A DNA stretch of 64,000 nucleotides from Microvirga lenta (GCF_020532555.1 NZ_JAJBBR010000002.1:62001-126000), one strand, 5' to 3'; shown: positions 53,479-63,963, counted from the stretch's first letter. Numbers and translations are program-made. The notes: generated by a model from the sequence alone, not told the origin.

Positions 53479-54714
53479 ATGACGCAGCCCAGCGCCAACG
53501 AGCAGTACCTGCTCGAGTTGATCAATGCCGAGCGGGCAAAGACCGGGGCCCAGGCTCTTGCCTTCGACGCGAACCTCCTGACGGCGGCCGAGAAGCACAG
53601 CCTGTGGATGCTCTCGTCAGACACCTTCTCTCACACCGGCTCTGGCGGATCGAGCGCCACGCAGCGGATGACCGATGCTGGATTCCGGTTTGCAGGGTCC
53701 TGGGCTTCGGCCGAGAACATCGCATGGGCGACGACGAGAGCCCCACAGGGATCTCAGGATGAAGTGCTCCTGCTGCACACCAACCTCATGAACAGCCCGG
53801 GACACCGCACCAATCTCCTGAATGCCTCCTTCAAGGAAATCGGCATCGGTTTCGAGATCGGCGATTACCAGGGCCGGGAGAGCGCCTTCGTCACCGAGAA
53901 CTTCGCGAGATCTGGATCAGGATCCCTGCTGACGGGAGTGGCATTTCGGGACGGCGATGGAGACAAATTCTACGATCCTGGCGAGGGCCTCGCGAATATT
54001 GCCGTGAAGGCGGTAAGCTCGACCGGGCAAACCTATACGACCGCGACGATGAGCGCCGGAGGCTACCAGATCGATCTCCCGGCCGGCTCCTACACGGTCA
54101 CCTTCTCAGGATCAGGCCTGGCTACGACGACTTATCAGGTCACCATCGACACGACGAACGTCAAGCTCGATCTGGTCAACCCGGCTGCGGCGGGCGGGAC
54201 GCCGACGAGCGTCTCGACCTCGTCCCCCACCACGAACCAAATATCGGGCACCTCCGGCGGCAACAGGCTGTTCGGCACATCGGATGCCGACATCATCAAG
54301 GGTCTCGGCGGGAACGACTGTCTGTACGGCCAGGCCGGGAACGACCGCCTCGACGGCGGTTCGGGCAATGACCGCATGTCGGGCAAGGCGGGCAACGATG
54401 CCCTGTATGGACGGGCCGGGCGCGATGTCCTCCAGGGTGGGGATGGCAACGACCGTCTCTACGGCGGCAAGGATGCCGACGTGTTCTCCTTTCGAGGCAA
54501 GTGGGGCTCCGATCGGGTCATGGACTTCCAGAACGGCAAAGACCGGATCGACCTGCGCTCCAACGATCTGTCCTTCTCCAAGTTGAAGATCCGGCGGGCG
54601 GATACTGACAATGACGGAGTTCGCGACGATGTGCTGATCCAGGCCGGCGACTACTCGATCGCGGTTCTCAACACCAAACTCTCCCTGATCGATCGCGGCG
54701 ACTTTCTGTTCTGA
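53479..54714 (+). CDS. CAP-domain protein with RTX repeats, probable type I substrate
   Basis: 411 residues without a signal peptide. N-terminal CAP/SCP-PR1 domain (about 8-150: LLELINAERAKTGAQALAFD, AAEKHSLWMLSSDTFSHTGS, ENIAW, NSPGHRTNLLNASFKEIGIG). A small Ig/Cna-B-like module (about 155-230, GVAFRDGDGDKFYDPGEG) follows, then four or five RTX nonapeptides (GGNDCLYGQAGNDRLDGGSG from about 275) and a C-terminal segment ending IDRGDFLF. The ending resembles that of the giant peroxidase (SDFIF). CAP proteins in bacteria are often proteases or have unknown roles. No exporter gene is adjacent. Confidence 0.87.
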   Translation: MTQPSANEQYLLELINAERAKTGAQALAFDANLLTAAEKHSLWMLSSDTFSHTGSGGSSATQRMTDAGFRFAGSWASAENIAWATTRAPQGSQDEVLLLHTNLMNSPGHRTNLLNASFKEIGIGFEIGDYQGRESAFVTENFARSGSGSLLTGVAFRDGDGDKFYDPGEGLANIAVKAVSSTGQTYTTATMSAGGYQIDLPAGSYTVTFSGSGLATTTYQVTIDTTNVKLDLVNPAAAGGTPTSVSTSSPTTNQISGTSGGNRLFGTSDADIIKGLGGNDCLYGQAGNDRLDGGSGNDRMSGKAGNDALYGRAGRDVLQGGDGNDRLYGGKDADVFSFRGKWGSDRVMDFQNGKDRIDLRSNDLSFSKLKIRRADTDNDGVRDDVLIQAGDYSIAVLNTKLSLIDRGDFLF

Positions 54715-54732
54715 CGACTGCCCGGACGAAAT

Positions 54733-54764
54733 GAAGGCCACCCCTCGGCGGAGGGGTGGCCTTC
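54733..54764. terminator. Bidirectional rho-independent terminator
   Basis: GAAGGCCACCCCTC (54733-54746) and GAGGGGTGGCCTTC (54751-54764) form a perfect 14-bp stem around GGCG, between the convergent CAP/RTX and LolA-family genes. Confidence 0.88.
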
Positions 54765-54794
54765 TTCATGCCCGATTGCCTGATGGCGTCCCAA

Positions 54795-55802
54795 TCAGTT
54801 GGCGGCCTCGGCGCTTGTCCGGCGCGAGACGTTGAGGTCGGAAAGGACGACAGTCGTCTCGTATCCCTGGGCATCGAGCACGGTCCATTGCTTCAGGGCA
54901 TTCGCGCGGGCGTCGAAGCGAAGGGTGATCTTGGAGGTCCCGCCCAGTGTGGCACTGTCCTCGAAACGGACCGTGATCATTCCATCGGAGCCCACCTGCA
55001 CGTCCTGGACCTTGGTGTCCTTTGCCAGGTCGACACGATCCTGTACGAGAAATTTCAGGGGCGTCTGGCGGATGGAATAGACATCGTTGGTGCCGAGCTT
55101 CTTGTCGCGCACGGCAACCGAACGACCATCGGAGACGACTTCCAGGGTGCTGGGCGGCGCATAGGCGAAGTGGAGCTGCCCCGGACGCTTGAGGGACAGG
55201 GTCCCTTCGGAGCGCTGCCCATTGGTGCTGCTTTGCACGAAATGTGCCGTCAGCTGATCGATGCTGTTGAAATAGGCATTCACCCTCTCAAGAGCGGCGG
55301 CGGGCGAGTTCGGAATGGACTGCGCCGCCACTCGGGGCGCAGCCGGCGCCTTCGCCGCTGTGAGACTCGCCTTCGTGGCCTCGGACGATACAGCGGGCTC
55401 TGCCGGCGGTGCGGAGGTCACGGTCCTCGGCTGCTCGACAACGGCCGTCTTCGCGGGAGCCGCCGGCGCAGCGGCTTTCCGCGGCTCGACCACCGCCGGC
55501 CTTGCCGGTGCGTCATTGCGCCCGGCGCTTCGAGGCTGCTGCCGCTGCGGCGCAGTCGAATTCGGTTTGGAGGCGGTCTGCGGCTTTGCCTGCGGGGATG
55601 CCCGAGACGGTAACGGCTCAGGGCGAGCGACCGGCTGAGGCGCAACCGTCTCCGCAGGCGCGGACGGGCGAGCGGCATCGCGCTTGAAAACACCGTCGAG
55701 AAATCTCGTGAGCGGATCGGAGGCCTGCTGAGCAGCCGTCGGGGAGGAACAGGCGAGTGCCACGGCAAGGCCGACAGAAAGGGACAGGGACTTGTTGCGC
55801 AT
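54795..55802 (-). CDS. lolA: Outer-membrane lipoprotein carrier protein, LolA family
   Basis: 335 residues from the ATG at 55802. Signal peptide MRNKSLSLSVGLAVALACS with cleavage near AAQ. Then about 115 residues of Pro/Ala-rich low complexity, followed by a LolA domain from about 150 (RVNAYFNSIDQLTAHFVQSS, GTLSLKRPGQLHFAYAPPST, GTNDVYSIRQTPLKFLV). LolA shuttles lipoproteins across the periplasm. The long linker is absent in E. coli LolA and may extend the reach from the membrane. GGTGAG lies before the ATG. Confidence 0.87.
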   Translation of the reverse strand: MRNKSLSLSVGLAVALACSSPTAAQQASDPLTRFLDGVFKRDAARPSAPAETVAPQPVARPEPLPSRASPQAKPQTASKPNSTAPQRQQPRSAGRNDAPARPAVVEPRKAAAPAAPAKTAVVEQPRTVTSAPPAEPAVSSEATKASLTAAKAPAAPRVAAQSIPNSPAAALERVNAYFNSIDQLTAHFVQSSTNGQRSEGTLSLKRPGQLHFAYAPPSTLEVVSDGRSVAVRDKKLGTNDVYSIRQTPLKFLVQDRVDLAKDTKVQDVQVGSDGMITVRFEDSATLGGTSKITLRFDARANALKQWTVLDAQGYETTVVLSDLNVSRRTSAEAAN

Positions 55803-57835
<2,033 letters not shown>

Positions 57836-58094
57836 GCGCCCTCACGAGCCCGCGGGATCGGCCCGGCTTGCGCTCCGTTGCCGGACGAGCGCGAGACGCG
57901 CAGGAAGAGAAGCATGAGTGCAGCGCCGGCGATGGACATTCGCTGGCGCCCGCGCAGAGTCGCTGAACAGGGATTGTCTGGTTTCGACCGGTTCCGCTCT
58001 GGACAAGCGCACGTCGTGCCTAAATCACAAGGTTCAGGTTACGATCAGCCAAGCAATCCAGAGCTGGAACCCTAGTTCTCGCCAGAGGTCATCC

Positions 58095-58937
58095 ATGCGC
58101 TTCCGGCTTGCTCTCTGTAGTCTCGTGTTCTCCTGGGCATCTGCCCTGGGAGCGCCTTCGACGGAAACCGTTGAGCAGGCCTTGTGCCGTCTCATCGACA
58201 ATGCTGCGGCGGCACGCCAAATCCCGACCGACTTCCTCACGAAGCTCATCTGGCAGGAAAGCTCCTTCCGCACGGGTGCGATCAGCCCCGCCGGCGCGCA
58301 GGGTGTGGCTCAGTTCATGCCGGGCACCGCACGGGAACGGGGCTTGGCCGATCCCTTCGACCCTGAGCAGGCCATCCCCGAAGCGGCCAAGTTCATCCAC
58401 GAACTCACAGACCGCTTCGGCAATCTTGGCCTCGCTGCGGCGGCCTATAACGGCGGCCCCGCCCGCGTCGCTTCATGGCTTTCGGGCCGAGGAGGATTAC
58501 CGGCTGAAACGAGGAACTACGTGTTCAGGATCACAGGCCGGTCCGCCGAGGACTGGGCCGCTGACCTGAAGGAGGAACTGAATCTGCAGACCGACGACGC
58601 GGATGCCGCAAACCCGCAGAAATGCATGCAAGTCGTGGCCCTTCTCCGGCAGCCCGGACGGGGCGCGCCGGAGGAGGCGCCGTTCGCCCCCTGGGGCGTT
58701 CAACTCGCCGGCAACTTCTCCAAGAGCAGGGCTCTCGCCAGCTTCGCTCGCGCCCGCCAAGCCTATGCGGCTGTCCTGGGGGAAATCCGGCCCATGATCA
58801 TCGGGACGAGGCTGCGCCATCGCGGAACACGCACCTTCTACCGGGTGCGCGCCCCTGCAACATCACGCAACGAAGCGAACCAGCTCTGCGATAAGATCCG
58901 CAAGGCTGGGGGCAGCTGCGTCGTTCTCCCGAGCTGA
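58095..58937 (+). CDS. Lytic transglycosylase with SPOR-like C-terminus
   Basis: 280 residues. Signal peptide RFRLALCSLVFSWASALG, then a Slt/GEWL domain (about 30-165) with the catalytic glutamate in KLIWQESSFRTGAISPAGAQ, VAQFMPGTARERGLADPFDP and AAAAYNGGPARVASWLSGRG. The C-terminal 70 residues (TRTFYRVRAPATSRNEANQL, then CDKIRKAGGSCVVL) look like a SPOR domain. It cleaves peptidoglycan glycan strands. The ATG at 58095 follows AGAGGT; a longer upstream frame lacks a signal peptide at its start and is rejected. Confidence 0.88.
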   Translation: MRFRLALCSLVFSWASALGAPSTETVEQALCRLIDNAAAARQIPTDFLTKLIWQESSFRTGAISPAGAQGVAQFMPGTARERGLADPFDPEQAIPEAAKFIHELTDRFGNLGLAAAAYNGGPARVASWLSGRGGLPAETRNYVFRITGRSAEDWAADLKEELNLQTDDADAANPQKCMQVVALLRQPGRGAPEEAPFAPWGVQLAGNFSKSRALASFARARQAYAAVLGEIRPMIIGTRLRHRGTRTFYRVRAPATSRNEANQLCDKIRKAGGSCVVLPS

Positions 58938-58956
58938 GGCCTTTGGATTCGGCTCT

Positions 58957-58977
58957 TGAGGGCCGTTGCGGCCCTCA
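58957..58977. terminator. Hairpin between convergent genes
   Basis: TGAGGGCCG (58957-58965) and CGGCCCTCA (58969-58977) form a perfect 9-bp stem with a 3-base loop between the transglycosylase and CYTH-like genes. No T run on either strand. Confidence 0.5.
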
Positions 58978-58982
58978 GCTGC

Positions 58983-59750
58983 TTACCGCCGCTGCGGCCG
59001 AAGCGAGCGGGCGAGTTCGCGGATGACGTTGTCCTCGATGTTGAGGTTCAAATCGTTGCCCTCGTCGTCGGCCAAATCGGCTTCTGCCGGCACGTGCTCG
59101 TTCTTGCCCGCAGGCGCTCCCTGCCTGCGCGAGGCATTCTCCTGCGGAGGCGCAGGCGGACCCGCACGTCGTCCGGCATCTCCAGAAGCTCTTCCCGGCA
59201 CTGCGGGGGCATAGGCGCGCGGCGGGCTGTAGCGGTTCTCGAGAGTGTCGAGCAGGCTGTTGAGGGCGCCGTTCGAGATCGAGACATCGGGAATAGGGGG
59301 GAGACCTTCGAGAGCGATCGTCCTGTTCTGGTAAACGGTGTCGGCCGTCACATCGGGACCGAACCAAGCCAGAGGCCGGAAATCGCGCGCCTCCTCTTCG
59401 CTCTCGAACTCGACGGCGATGAGATCCAGAGGCCCCGGCGTCACATAGCGGTTGATGTGAATGTCACGGGTGCCGACGGTCAGATGCGACCGGACGTAAT
59501 CGACCTTTCCGGGCGTGACGTCGAGCAGGGCCTCGGCATGGGCGCGAGGGACATCCGTACGCTCCTCGACCGGTCCGTCGGGCCCGCCGGTGATCAGAAC
59601 GAGGCTGCCCTTGTCACCTTCGACGATGACATAGGAGCTACGATCGGCCTGATTGGGAAAATGGCCCTCCGTGACGCGATTGCCTCCTCTTTCCTTGCGG
59701 ATGAGACGGGCCAAGGACGAAGCAATCAGATAGCGACGGGAGGTACTCAT
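58983..59750 (-). CDS. Degenerate CYTH-like domain protein
   Basis: 255 residues. The first 160 follow the pattern of CYTH triphosphate-tunnel proteins: RRYLIASSLARLI at the start, YVIVEGDKGSLVLI, EERTDVPRAHAEALL, IAVEFESEEEARDFRPLAWF and GPDVTADTVYQNRTIAL (compare the family ending with EIEL, PxWLGxEVT and YxN). But the ExExK signature at the N-terminus and the KxR strand residues are replaced (TSRRYLI, YVRSHL), so catalysis of triphosphates is doubtful. The tail (about 170-255) is Pro/Arg-rich, then acidic. Function unknown; the CYTH assignment is by eye. Confidence 0.6.
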   Translation of the reverse strand: MSTSRRYLIASSLARLIRKERGGNRVTEGHFPNQADRSSYVIVEGDKGSLVLITGGPDGPVEERTDVPRAHAEALLDVTPGKVDYVRSHLTVGTRDIHINRYVTPGPLDLIAVEFESEEEARDFRPLAWFGPDVTADTVYQNRTIALEGLPPIPDVSISNGALNSLLDTLENRYSPPRAYAPAVPGRASGDAGRRAGPPAPPQENASRRQGAPAGKNEHVPAEADLADDEGNDLNLNIEDNVIRELARSLRPQRR

Positions 59751-60106
59751 TTTGATTGAGCTCTTTGCTAGCAGCCATGAATGAACGCTCGGCTTTACCT
59801 AGAACTCAGCACACATTCCCCTGCCTGGAACAGTATTTCGTTCCCATTCAATATGAAGATACGAAATTATGTTCCAGAGGAGACGAGTAGTTCAGGCAAA
59901 TCGAGAGAATACAATTAGTACTTATCGTGGCACTTCAAAGGCAAAATTGATCAGAAAGTTAAGATTGGCACTCAAGCGAATTCATTCCTGCCGATGCAGA
60001 GGCATCATATAAGCCGAAAGGGGTAGAGAAACAGGCCGCGCACGCCTCTCGCGCCCGCGGCGGCGTGAAAACGACGTAGGCCTGAACCCTACCCCCTGCC
60101 GTTCGC
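59751..60106. other. A/T-rich intergenic region with a long interrupted inverted repeat
   Basis: 356 bases without a gene, clearly richer in A/T than its surroundings. It carries an inverted repeat (59825-59877, listed separately). The promoter of the CYTH-like gene should lie near the left side. The 3' side, next to the aldehyde dehydrogenase stop, shows no obvious terminator. Confidence 0.5.
59825..59877. repeat. Interrupted inverted repeat, 17-base arms
   Basis: Left arm CTGGAACA-GT-ATTTCGT (59825-59841), right arm ACGAAAT-TA-TGTTCCAG (59861-59877): 15 of 17 positions pair, with a two-base internal mismatch and a 19-base spacer. No T run follows on either strand, so it is not a simple terminator. 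Confidence 0.7.
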
Positions 60107-61600
60107 TTATTCGCTTGCGGTGGTTTTCGGAACGTATGCTTCGTTGCCGTCGAAGGTATATGCGGTCTTCACGGTGGTGTAGAACTCCTGTGCATACCGC
60201 CCCTGCTCACGCGGACCATAGGACGAGCCCTTCCGCCCGCCGAACGGCACGTGGTAGTCCACCCCGGCGGTCGGCAGGTTCACCATCACCATGCCGGCCT
60301 CGGAATTGCGCTTGAAGTGACCAGCATATTTCAGGCTCGTGGTGCAGATGCCGGCAGAAAGCCCGAAAGGCGTGTCGTTGGCGATCTCCAGCGCCTCGTC
60401 GTAGCCTCGCGCCCGGATCACCGTCGCCACCGGCCCGAAAATCTCCTCGCGGGCCACCCGCATCCGGTTGTCCACCTCCGTGAACAGCGCCGGCGCCAGG
60501 TAGAAGCCCGGGCTATCCCGGTTCAGCAACTCCCCGCCCGCCACGAGTTTCGCGCCCTCGTCCTGGCCGATGCGGATATATTTCAGATCCTGGTCGAGCT
60601 GGTTCTGATCCACCACAGGCCCGATCTGCGTCCCGGGCTTCAAGGCGTCGTCCACCACCAGCCCCTGCATCCGCTCCGTCAGGGCGGCCACGAACCGGTC
60701 GTGGATGCCCTCGGTCACGATCAGCCGCGACGAGGCCGTGCAGCGCTGCCCCGTGGAGAAGAAAGCGCCATTGACGGCGCATTCCACCGCCACCTTCAGG
60801 TCAGCATCGTCCAGCACCACCATGGGGTTCTTGCCGCCCATCTCGAGCTGCAGCTTCTTCATCGGGTCCGAGGTGATGCAGGTCTGGGCCACTCGGCGTC
60901 CCGTGGGCACCGAGCCGGTGAACGAGATGGCCGACACCTTGGGGCTGTTCAGCATCGCCTCGCCCACGACGGAGCCTCGCCCCATCACCAGGTTGAACAC
61001 GCCTGCGGGCACGCCGGCCCGGATGATGATCTCGGACAGGGCGTGGGCCGAGGCCGGCACAAGCTCCGCCGGCTTGAACACCACGGTGTTACCGTAGGCC
61101 AGCGCCGGGGCGATCTTCCAGGCCGGAATGGCGATGGGGAAGTTCCAGGGCGTGATCAGCCCGACCACGCCCACCGGCTCTCGGGTGACCTCCACGTCGA
61201 CGAGGGGGCGCACGGAGGGCACCTTGTCGCCAGCCATGCGCAAGCACTCGCCGGCGAAGAAGTGGAAGATCTGCCCCGCGCGGATCACCTCGCCGATGCC
61301 CTCGGGCAGCGTCTTGCCCTCCTCCCGGGAGAGGAGGCGTCCAAGCTCCTCCTTGCGGGCGAGGATCTCGTCGCCGACAGTTTTGAGGATGTCGTGGCGC
61401 TGCTGGATGGAGGAGCGCGACCAGGCCGGGAAGGCCTCATGCGCCGCGGCAATGGCGGCTTCAGCCTCAACTGCGCCGGCACGGGCGAACTCACCCACGA
61501 TGTCGCCTGTATTGGAGGGGTTGATGTCCGCCGAAGCCTCGGACGCGCCAACCCACTCCCCAGCAATGTAGTTCTTCGTCATGGTGCCGTTCCCGTTCAT
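60107..61600 (-). CDS. Alpha-ketoglutarate semialdehyde dehydrogenase (Weimberg pathway)
   Basis: 497 residues. NAD(P)-dependent aldehyde dehydrogenase oxidising 2,5-dioxopentanoate to 2-oxoglutarate. The catalytic glutamate is in LQLEMGGKNPMVVLDDADL and the catalytic cysteine in FFSTGQRCTASSR; NLPTAGVDYHVPFGGRKGSS in the C-terminal domain is characteristic of KGSA dehydrogenases. The first ATG at 61600 overlaps the xylX stop by four bases; an ATG at 61582 is also possible. The neighbour fixes the role: XylX makes the substrate of this enzyme. Confidence 0.88.
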   Translation of the reverse strand: MNGNGTMTKNYIAGEWVGASEASADINPSNTGDIVGEFARAGAVEAEAAIAAAHEAFPAWSRSSIQQRHDILKTVGDEILARKEELGRLLSREEGKTLPEGIGEVIRAGQIFHFFAGECLRMAGDKVPSVRPLVDVEVTREPVGVVGLITPWNFPIAIPAWKIAPALAYGNTVVFKPAELVPASAHALSEIIIRAGVPAGVFNLVMGRGSVVGEAMLNSPKVSAISFTGSVPTGRRVAQTCITSDPMKKLQLEMGGKNPMVVLDDADLKVAVECAVNGAFFSTGQRCTASSRLIVTEGIHDRFVAALTERMQGLVVDDALKPGTQIGPVVDQNQLDQDLKYIRIGQDEGAKLVAGGELLNRDSPGFYLAPALFTEVDNRMRVAREEIFGPVATVIRARGYDEALEIANDTPFGLSAGICTTSLKYAGHFKRNSEAGMVMVNLPTAGVDYHVPFGGRKGSSYGPREQGRYAQEFYTTVKTAYTFDGNEAYVPKTTASE

Positions 61601-62784
61601 GTCTTGATAAGGCCGCGCCCGGCCAGATTGGCCATGAAGGCGCTCAGCCCGAAGGTCCAGGGCTCACAATCGGAGCTTGGTCTCACGCGATTAACCAGCG
61701 CCCCGAGCTTCGGTGCCGCGATGGTGACGATGTCCCCCGTCTTGTGGGTGAATCCCATTCCCACTTCATCCCGGTCCTGCGTGGGTGCGAACATCGTCCC
61801 GAGGAAGAGCACGAAGCCGTCGGGATACTGATGATTAGGGCCGATGGTCTGCCTGACAAGATCTTCGGGATCGCGACTGATCTTCGATATGGAAGACGCC
61901 CCCTCAAGCTTGAACCCGTCCTCGCCTTCGACCGTCAACGTGACCGTGGTCTGGCGCACGTCGTCGAGAGAGAAGCTCTCGTCGAAGAAGCGGATGAAGG
62001 GCCCTATCGCGCATGATGCATTGTTGTCCTTGGCCTTGGACAGAAGCAATGCGGATCGGCCTTCGAAGTCGCGCAGATTGACATCGTTGCCCAGCGTCGC
62101 CCCGACGATCCTGCCGGTCGGGGCCACGACCACCACCACTTCGGGTTCCGGATTGTTCCAGGTCGACTTCGGATGGATGCCCGCATCCATGAACGGCCCC
62201 ACCGCCGAGAGTGTCGGCGCTTTGGTGAAGACCTCCGCGTCGGGACCGATTCCGACTTCCAGGTATTGGCTCCAGGCGCCCTGGGCCACGAGCACCGCCT
62301 TGAGGTCCATCGCCTCGGGGGAGCCGGGCTTGAGCCGACTGAGGTCGTCCCCCACGAGCCGGCTCACTTCCGCGCGGATGGCGGCGGCGGCACTGGCGTC
62401 GCCCCGTGCCCGCTCCTCGATTACGCGTTCGAGCATGGACACCGCGAAGGTGACGCCTGCCGCCTTGATCACCTGAAGGTCGACAGGCGCGAGAAACCAG
62501 GGCTTCGACGAGTCGCGTCGGTCGGGAGGCGTATTGGCCAGGATGTCTTCCAGCGCCCCGACCCGTTCGCCCTCCGCGTTCTTGAGCGTCCGCGCCGGGT
62601 CGTCCGCGGCGGCAAGCTCGCTCATGGTGGCACAGGATGATGAGATGTCGATCACGCCGTCATTCCGTATCGCGACGACGGAGGGTCCTATCCCGGGCCG
62701 CCAGATACGGCCTGCAAGCGCTCCCTCGAATCGATCCGCGGGAAGAACTTCGGCCAAGTCGACTTGCGAGGACAGGTGGTCCAT
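61597..62784 (-). CDS. xylX: 2-keto-3-deoxy-D-xylonate dehydratase (XylX, FAH family)
   Basis: 395 residues of the fumarylacetoacetate-hydrolase superfamily. It matches Caulobacter-type XylX in APVDLQVIKAAGVTFAVSML, ERVIEERARGD, WSQYLEVGIGPDAEVFTK, NNPEPEVVVVV, GNDVNLRDFEGRSALLLSKA and GTMFAPTQDRD. It dehydrates 2-keto-3-deoxy-pentonate to 2,5-dioxopentanoate. The gene overlaps the semialdehyde dehydrogenase by four bases. The other pathway genes (pentose dehydrogenase, lactonase, dehydratase) are not in the window. L-arabonate-derived substrate is a possible alternative. Confidence 0.88.
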   Translation of the reverse strand: MDHLSSQVDLAEVLPADRFEGALAGRIWRPGIGPSVVAIRNDGVIDISSSCATMSELAAADDPARTLKNAEGERVGALEDILANTPPDRRDSSKPWFLAPVDLQVIKAAGVTFAVSMLERVIEERARGDASAAAAIRAEVSRLVGDDLSRLKPGSPEAMDLKAVLVAQGAWSQYLEVGIGPDAEVFTKAPTLSAVGPFMDAGIHPKSTWNNPEPEVVVVVAPTGRIVGATLGNDVNLRDFEGRSALLLSKAKDNNASCAIGPFIRFFDESFSLDDVRQTTVTLTVEGEDGFKLEGASSISKISRDPEDLVRQTIGPNHQYPDGFVLFLGTMFAPTQDRDEVGMGFTHKTGDIVTIAAPKLGALVNRVRPSSDCEPWTFGLSAFMANLAGRGLIKT

Positions 62785-62804
62785 TTCGGGCGCTCCCTCT
62801 CATT

Positions 62805-62818
62805 GGGCATGCCTGCCC
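62805..62818. promoter_or_regulatory. Small palindrome upstream of xylX
   Basis: GGGCA (62805-62809) and TGCCC (62814-62818) with a 4-base centre, 21 bases before the xylX ATG. Possible operator. Confidence 0.25.
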
Positions 62819-63030
62819 GTTCTTGCGATTCCAGAATTGATATAGCCACGTATGCACTCATGGCGACAGGAAAAGAGAACGTCACAAGGGATTTATGCTT
62901 CGCCCGCCTTCCACCGCCGGCATGACTGATTCATGCCCCTTGGAGGCTCAAATCTGCAGTCTCATCTTCAGCCTGGATCGGACCCACACCCGCTCGGTCA
63001 GTCGGGCAGGCCCGCGGCTCCGCACATGCC

Positions 63031-63324
63031 TCAGCGGCTCGGGACCTCCGGTGGAGGAGTCGGGTGGACGACAGGCCTCTTGGGATCCGGCGCCTGCTCC
63101 GGCAACGGCGACGGAATGGCAGGAGGCTCCTGCGGCTGCGGGGCGTCCGGCGGAGAGGGCAGAACAGGTGCAGGTTCGGTTGGCGGCGGCTTCGGATAGA
63201 ACTCATCGGGCAAGGGACGGCCGCTGCAGATGGAGCCGGTCCCGCCGCCATGGCTGCCCGCGCCTCCGATGCCGATGGTGGGGAAGCAGGCCAGTCCGAC
63301 GGAGAGGGAATACATGGTCTTCAC
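63031..63324 (-). CDS. Small exported proline-rich protein
   Basis: 97 residues from a GTG start. The N-terminus (MKTMYSLSVGLACFPTIGIG) resembles a weak signal peptide; GGAGSHGGGTGSICSGRPLP follows, then the last 55 residues are about one-third proline (FYPKPPPTEPAPVLPSPPD, QPQEPPAIPSPLPEQ). Composition fits a periplasmic or envelope spacer protein. No family recognised. Competing frames on the other strand are rich in Arg/Gly and look artefactual. Confidence 0.5.
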   Translation of the reverse strand: MKTMYSLSVGLACFPTIGIGGAGSHGGGTGSICSGRPLPDEFYPKPPPTEPAPVLPSPPDAPQPQEPPAIPSPLPEQAPDPKRPVVHPTPPPEVPSR

Positions 63325-63529
63325 GCCCTGAGTCTCTCGTGATCTTCTCCAGCCATTGAAACCCGTTCATCCCCGCAATGGTTCTCGGGATTTCGGCTCA
63401 CGTTTGGATCCTTTACCGGCGCTCGTCAGTTCCCCCGGGAGGGGTGATCGACGACATGCTCTGCGATGCCCCCCCTGAAACGAACAGAATTGCCTCCTCG
63501 GACGGAGCGACGAACGAAGGGATGATCTC

Positions 63530-63727
63530 ATGGCCGATACGCCCTCCCCCTCGGAACCACGCCCCGACATTCCAGCCCCAGGGCCTGACCCGGTTACACC
63601 CGAGCCTGCTCCCGCCGGTGTCCCGGACCGCGAGGAACCCTTGAGCATCCCGCCCGGAACTCCTGACGAGTCTCCGCCTCCCGGAGAGCCGATCGGCATT
63701 CCAGGAACAGTTCCCCCAGAGATGTAA
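63530..63727 (+). CDS. Small proline-rich protein
   Basis: 65 residues, about 35 percent proline and acidic, starting MADTPSPSEPRPDIPAPGPD and ending PGTVPPEM. GAAGGGATG lies a few bases before the ATG. Short Pro/Glu-rich proteins of this type are common, unnamed, in Hyphomicrobiales. It has no signal peptide and is probably disordered. Function unknown. Confidence 0.55.
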   Translation: MADTPSPSEPRPDIPAPGPDPVTPEPAPAGVPDREEPLSIPPGTPDESPPPGEPIGIPGTVPPEM

Positions 63728-63868
63728 AGCGATACTTCGTTTCGCCCTGAGCAGCCACGTCCTTTCACGACACGCTTCTGCCCGGCCTTCCTCAGTGGGG
63801 TGAAGGTGGCTGCCGGCGACAGGGCCGGGCGCAGGAGCGGCTCCAGCAACCGGCGAAGAGCGCAATAA

Positions 63869-63888
63869 TGTCCCCGAAGGGGATCTTT
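63869..63888 (+). terminator. Candidate terminator upstream of the last gene
   Basis: TCCCC (63871-63875) pairs with GGGGA (63879-63883) around GAA, followed by TCTTTT. Short stem, but with a T-rich tail; 140 bases after the proline-rich gene. Confidence 0.35.
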
Positions 63889-63902
63889 TCGGCCGCTTTG
63901 AC

Positions 63903-63908
63903 TATAAT
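63903..63908 (+). promoter_or_regulatory. Possible -10 element of the last gene
   Basis: TATAAT is a perfect -10 hexamer 55 bases before the ATG at 63964; no clear -35 lies 16-18 bases upstream. Confidence 0.3.
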
Positions 63909-63963
63909 CAATACGAAGATGGACTCATCGGTTGGAAACACAGCGAGAAAAGGAGCCGGATTG

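Noticed and set aside
59828..59841. GGAAC...CGTT in the A/T-rich gap considered as an EcfG promoter
   Set aside because: The spacing is only seven bases on this strand, and the minus-strand GGAAC copies have no CGTT-like box at 16-18 bases.
60251..61831. Open frame of 526 codons on the plus strand
   Set aside because: Antisense to the semialdehyde dehydrogenase; His/Arg-rich translation typical of a shadow frame.
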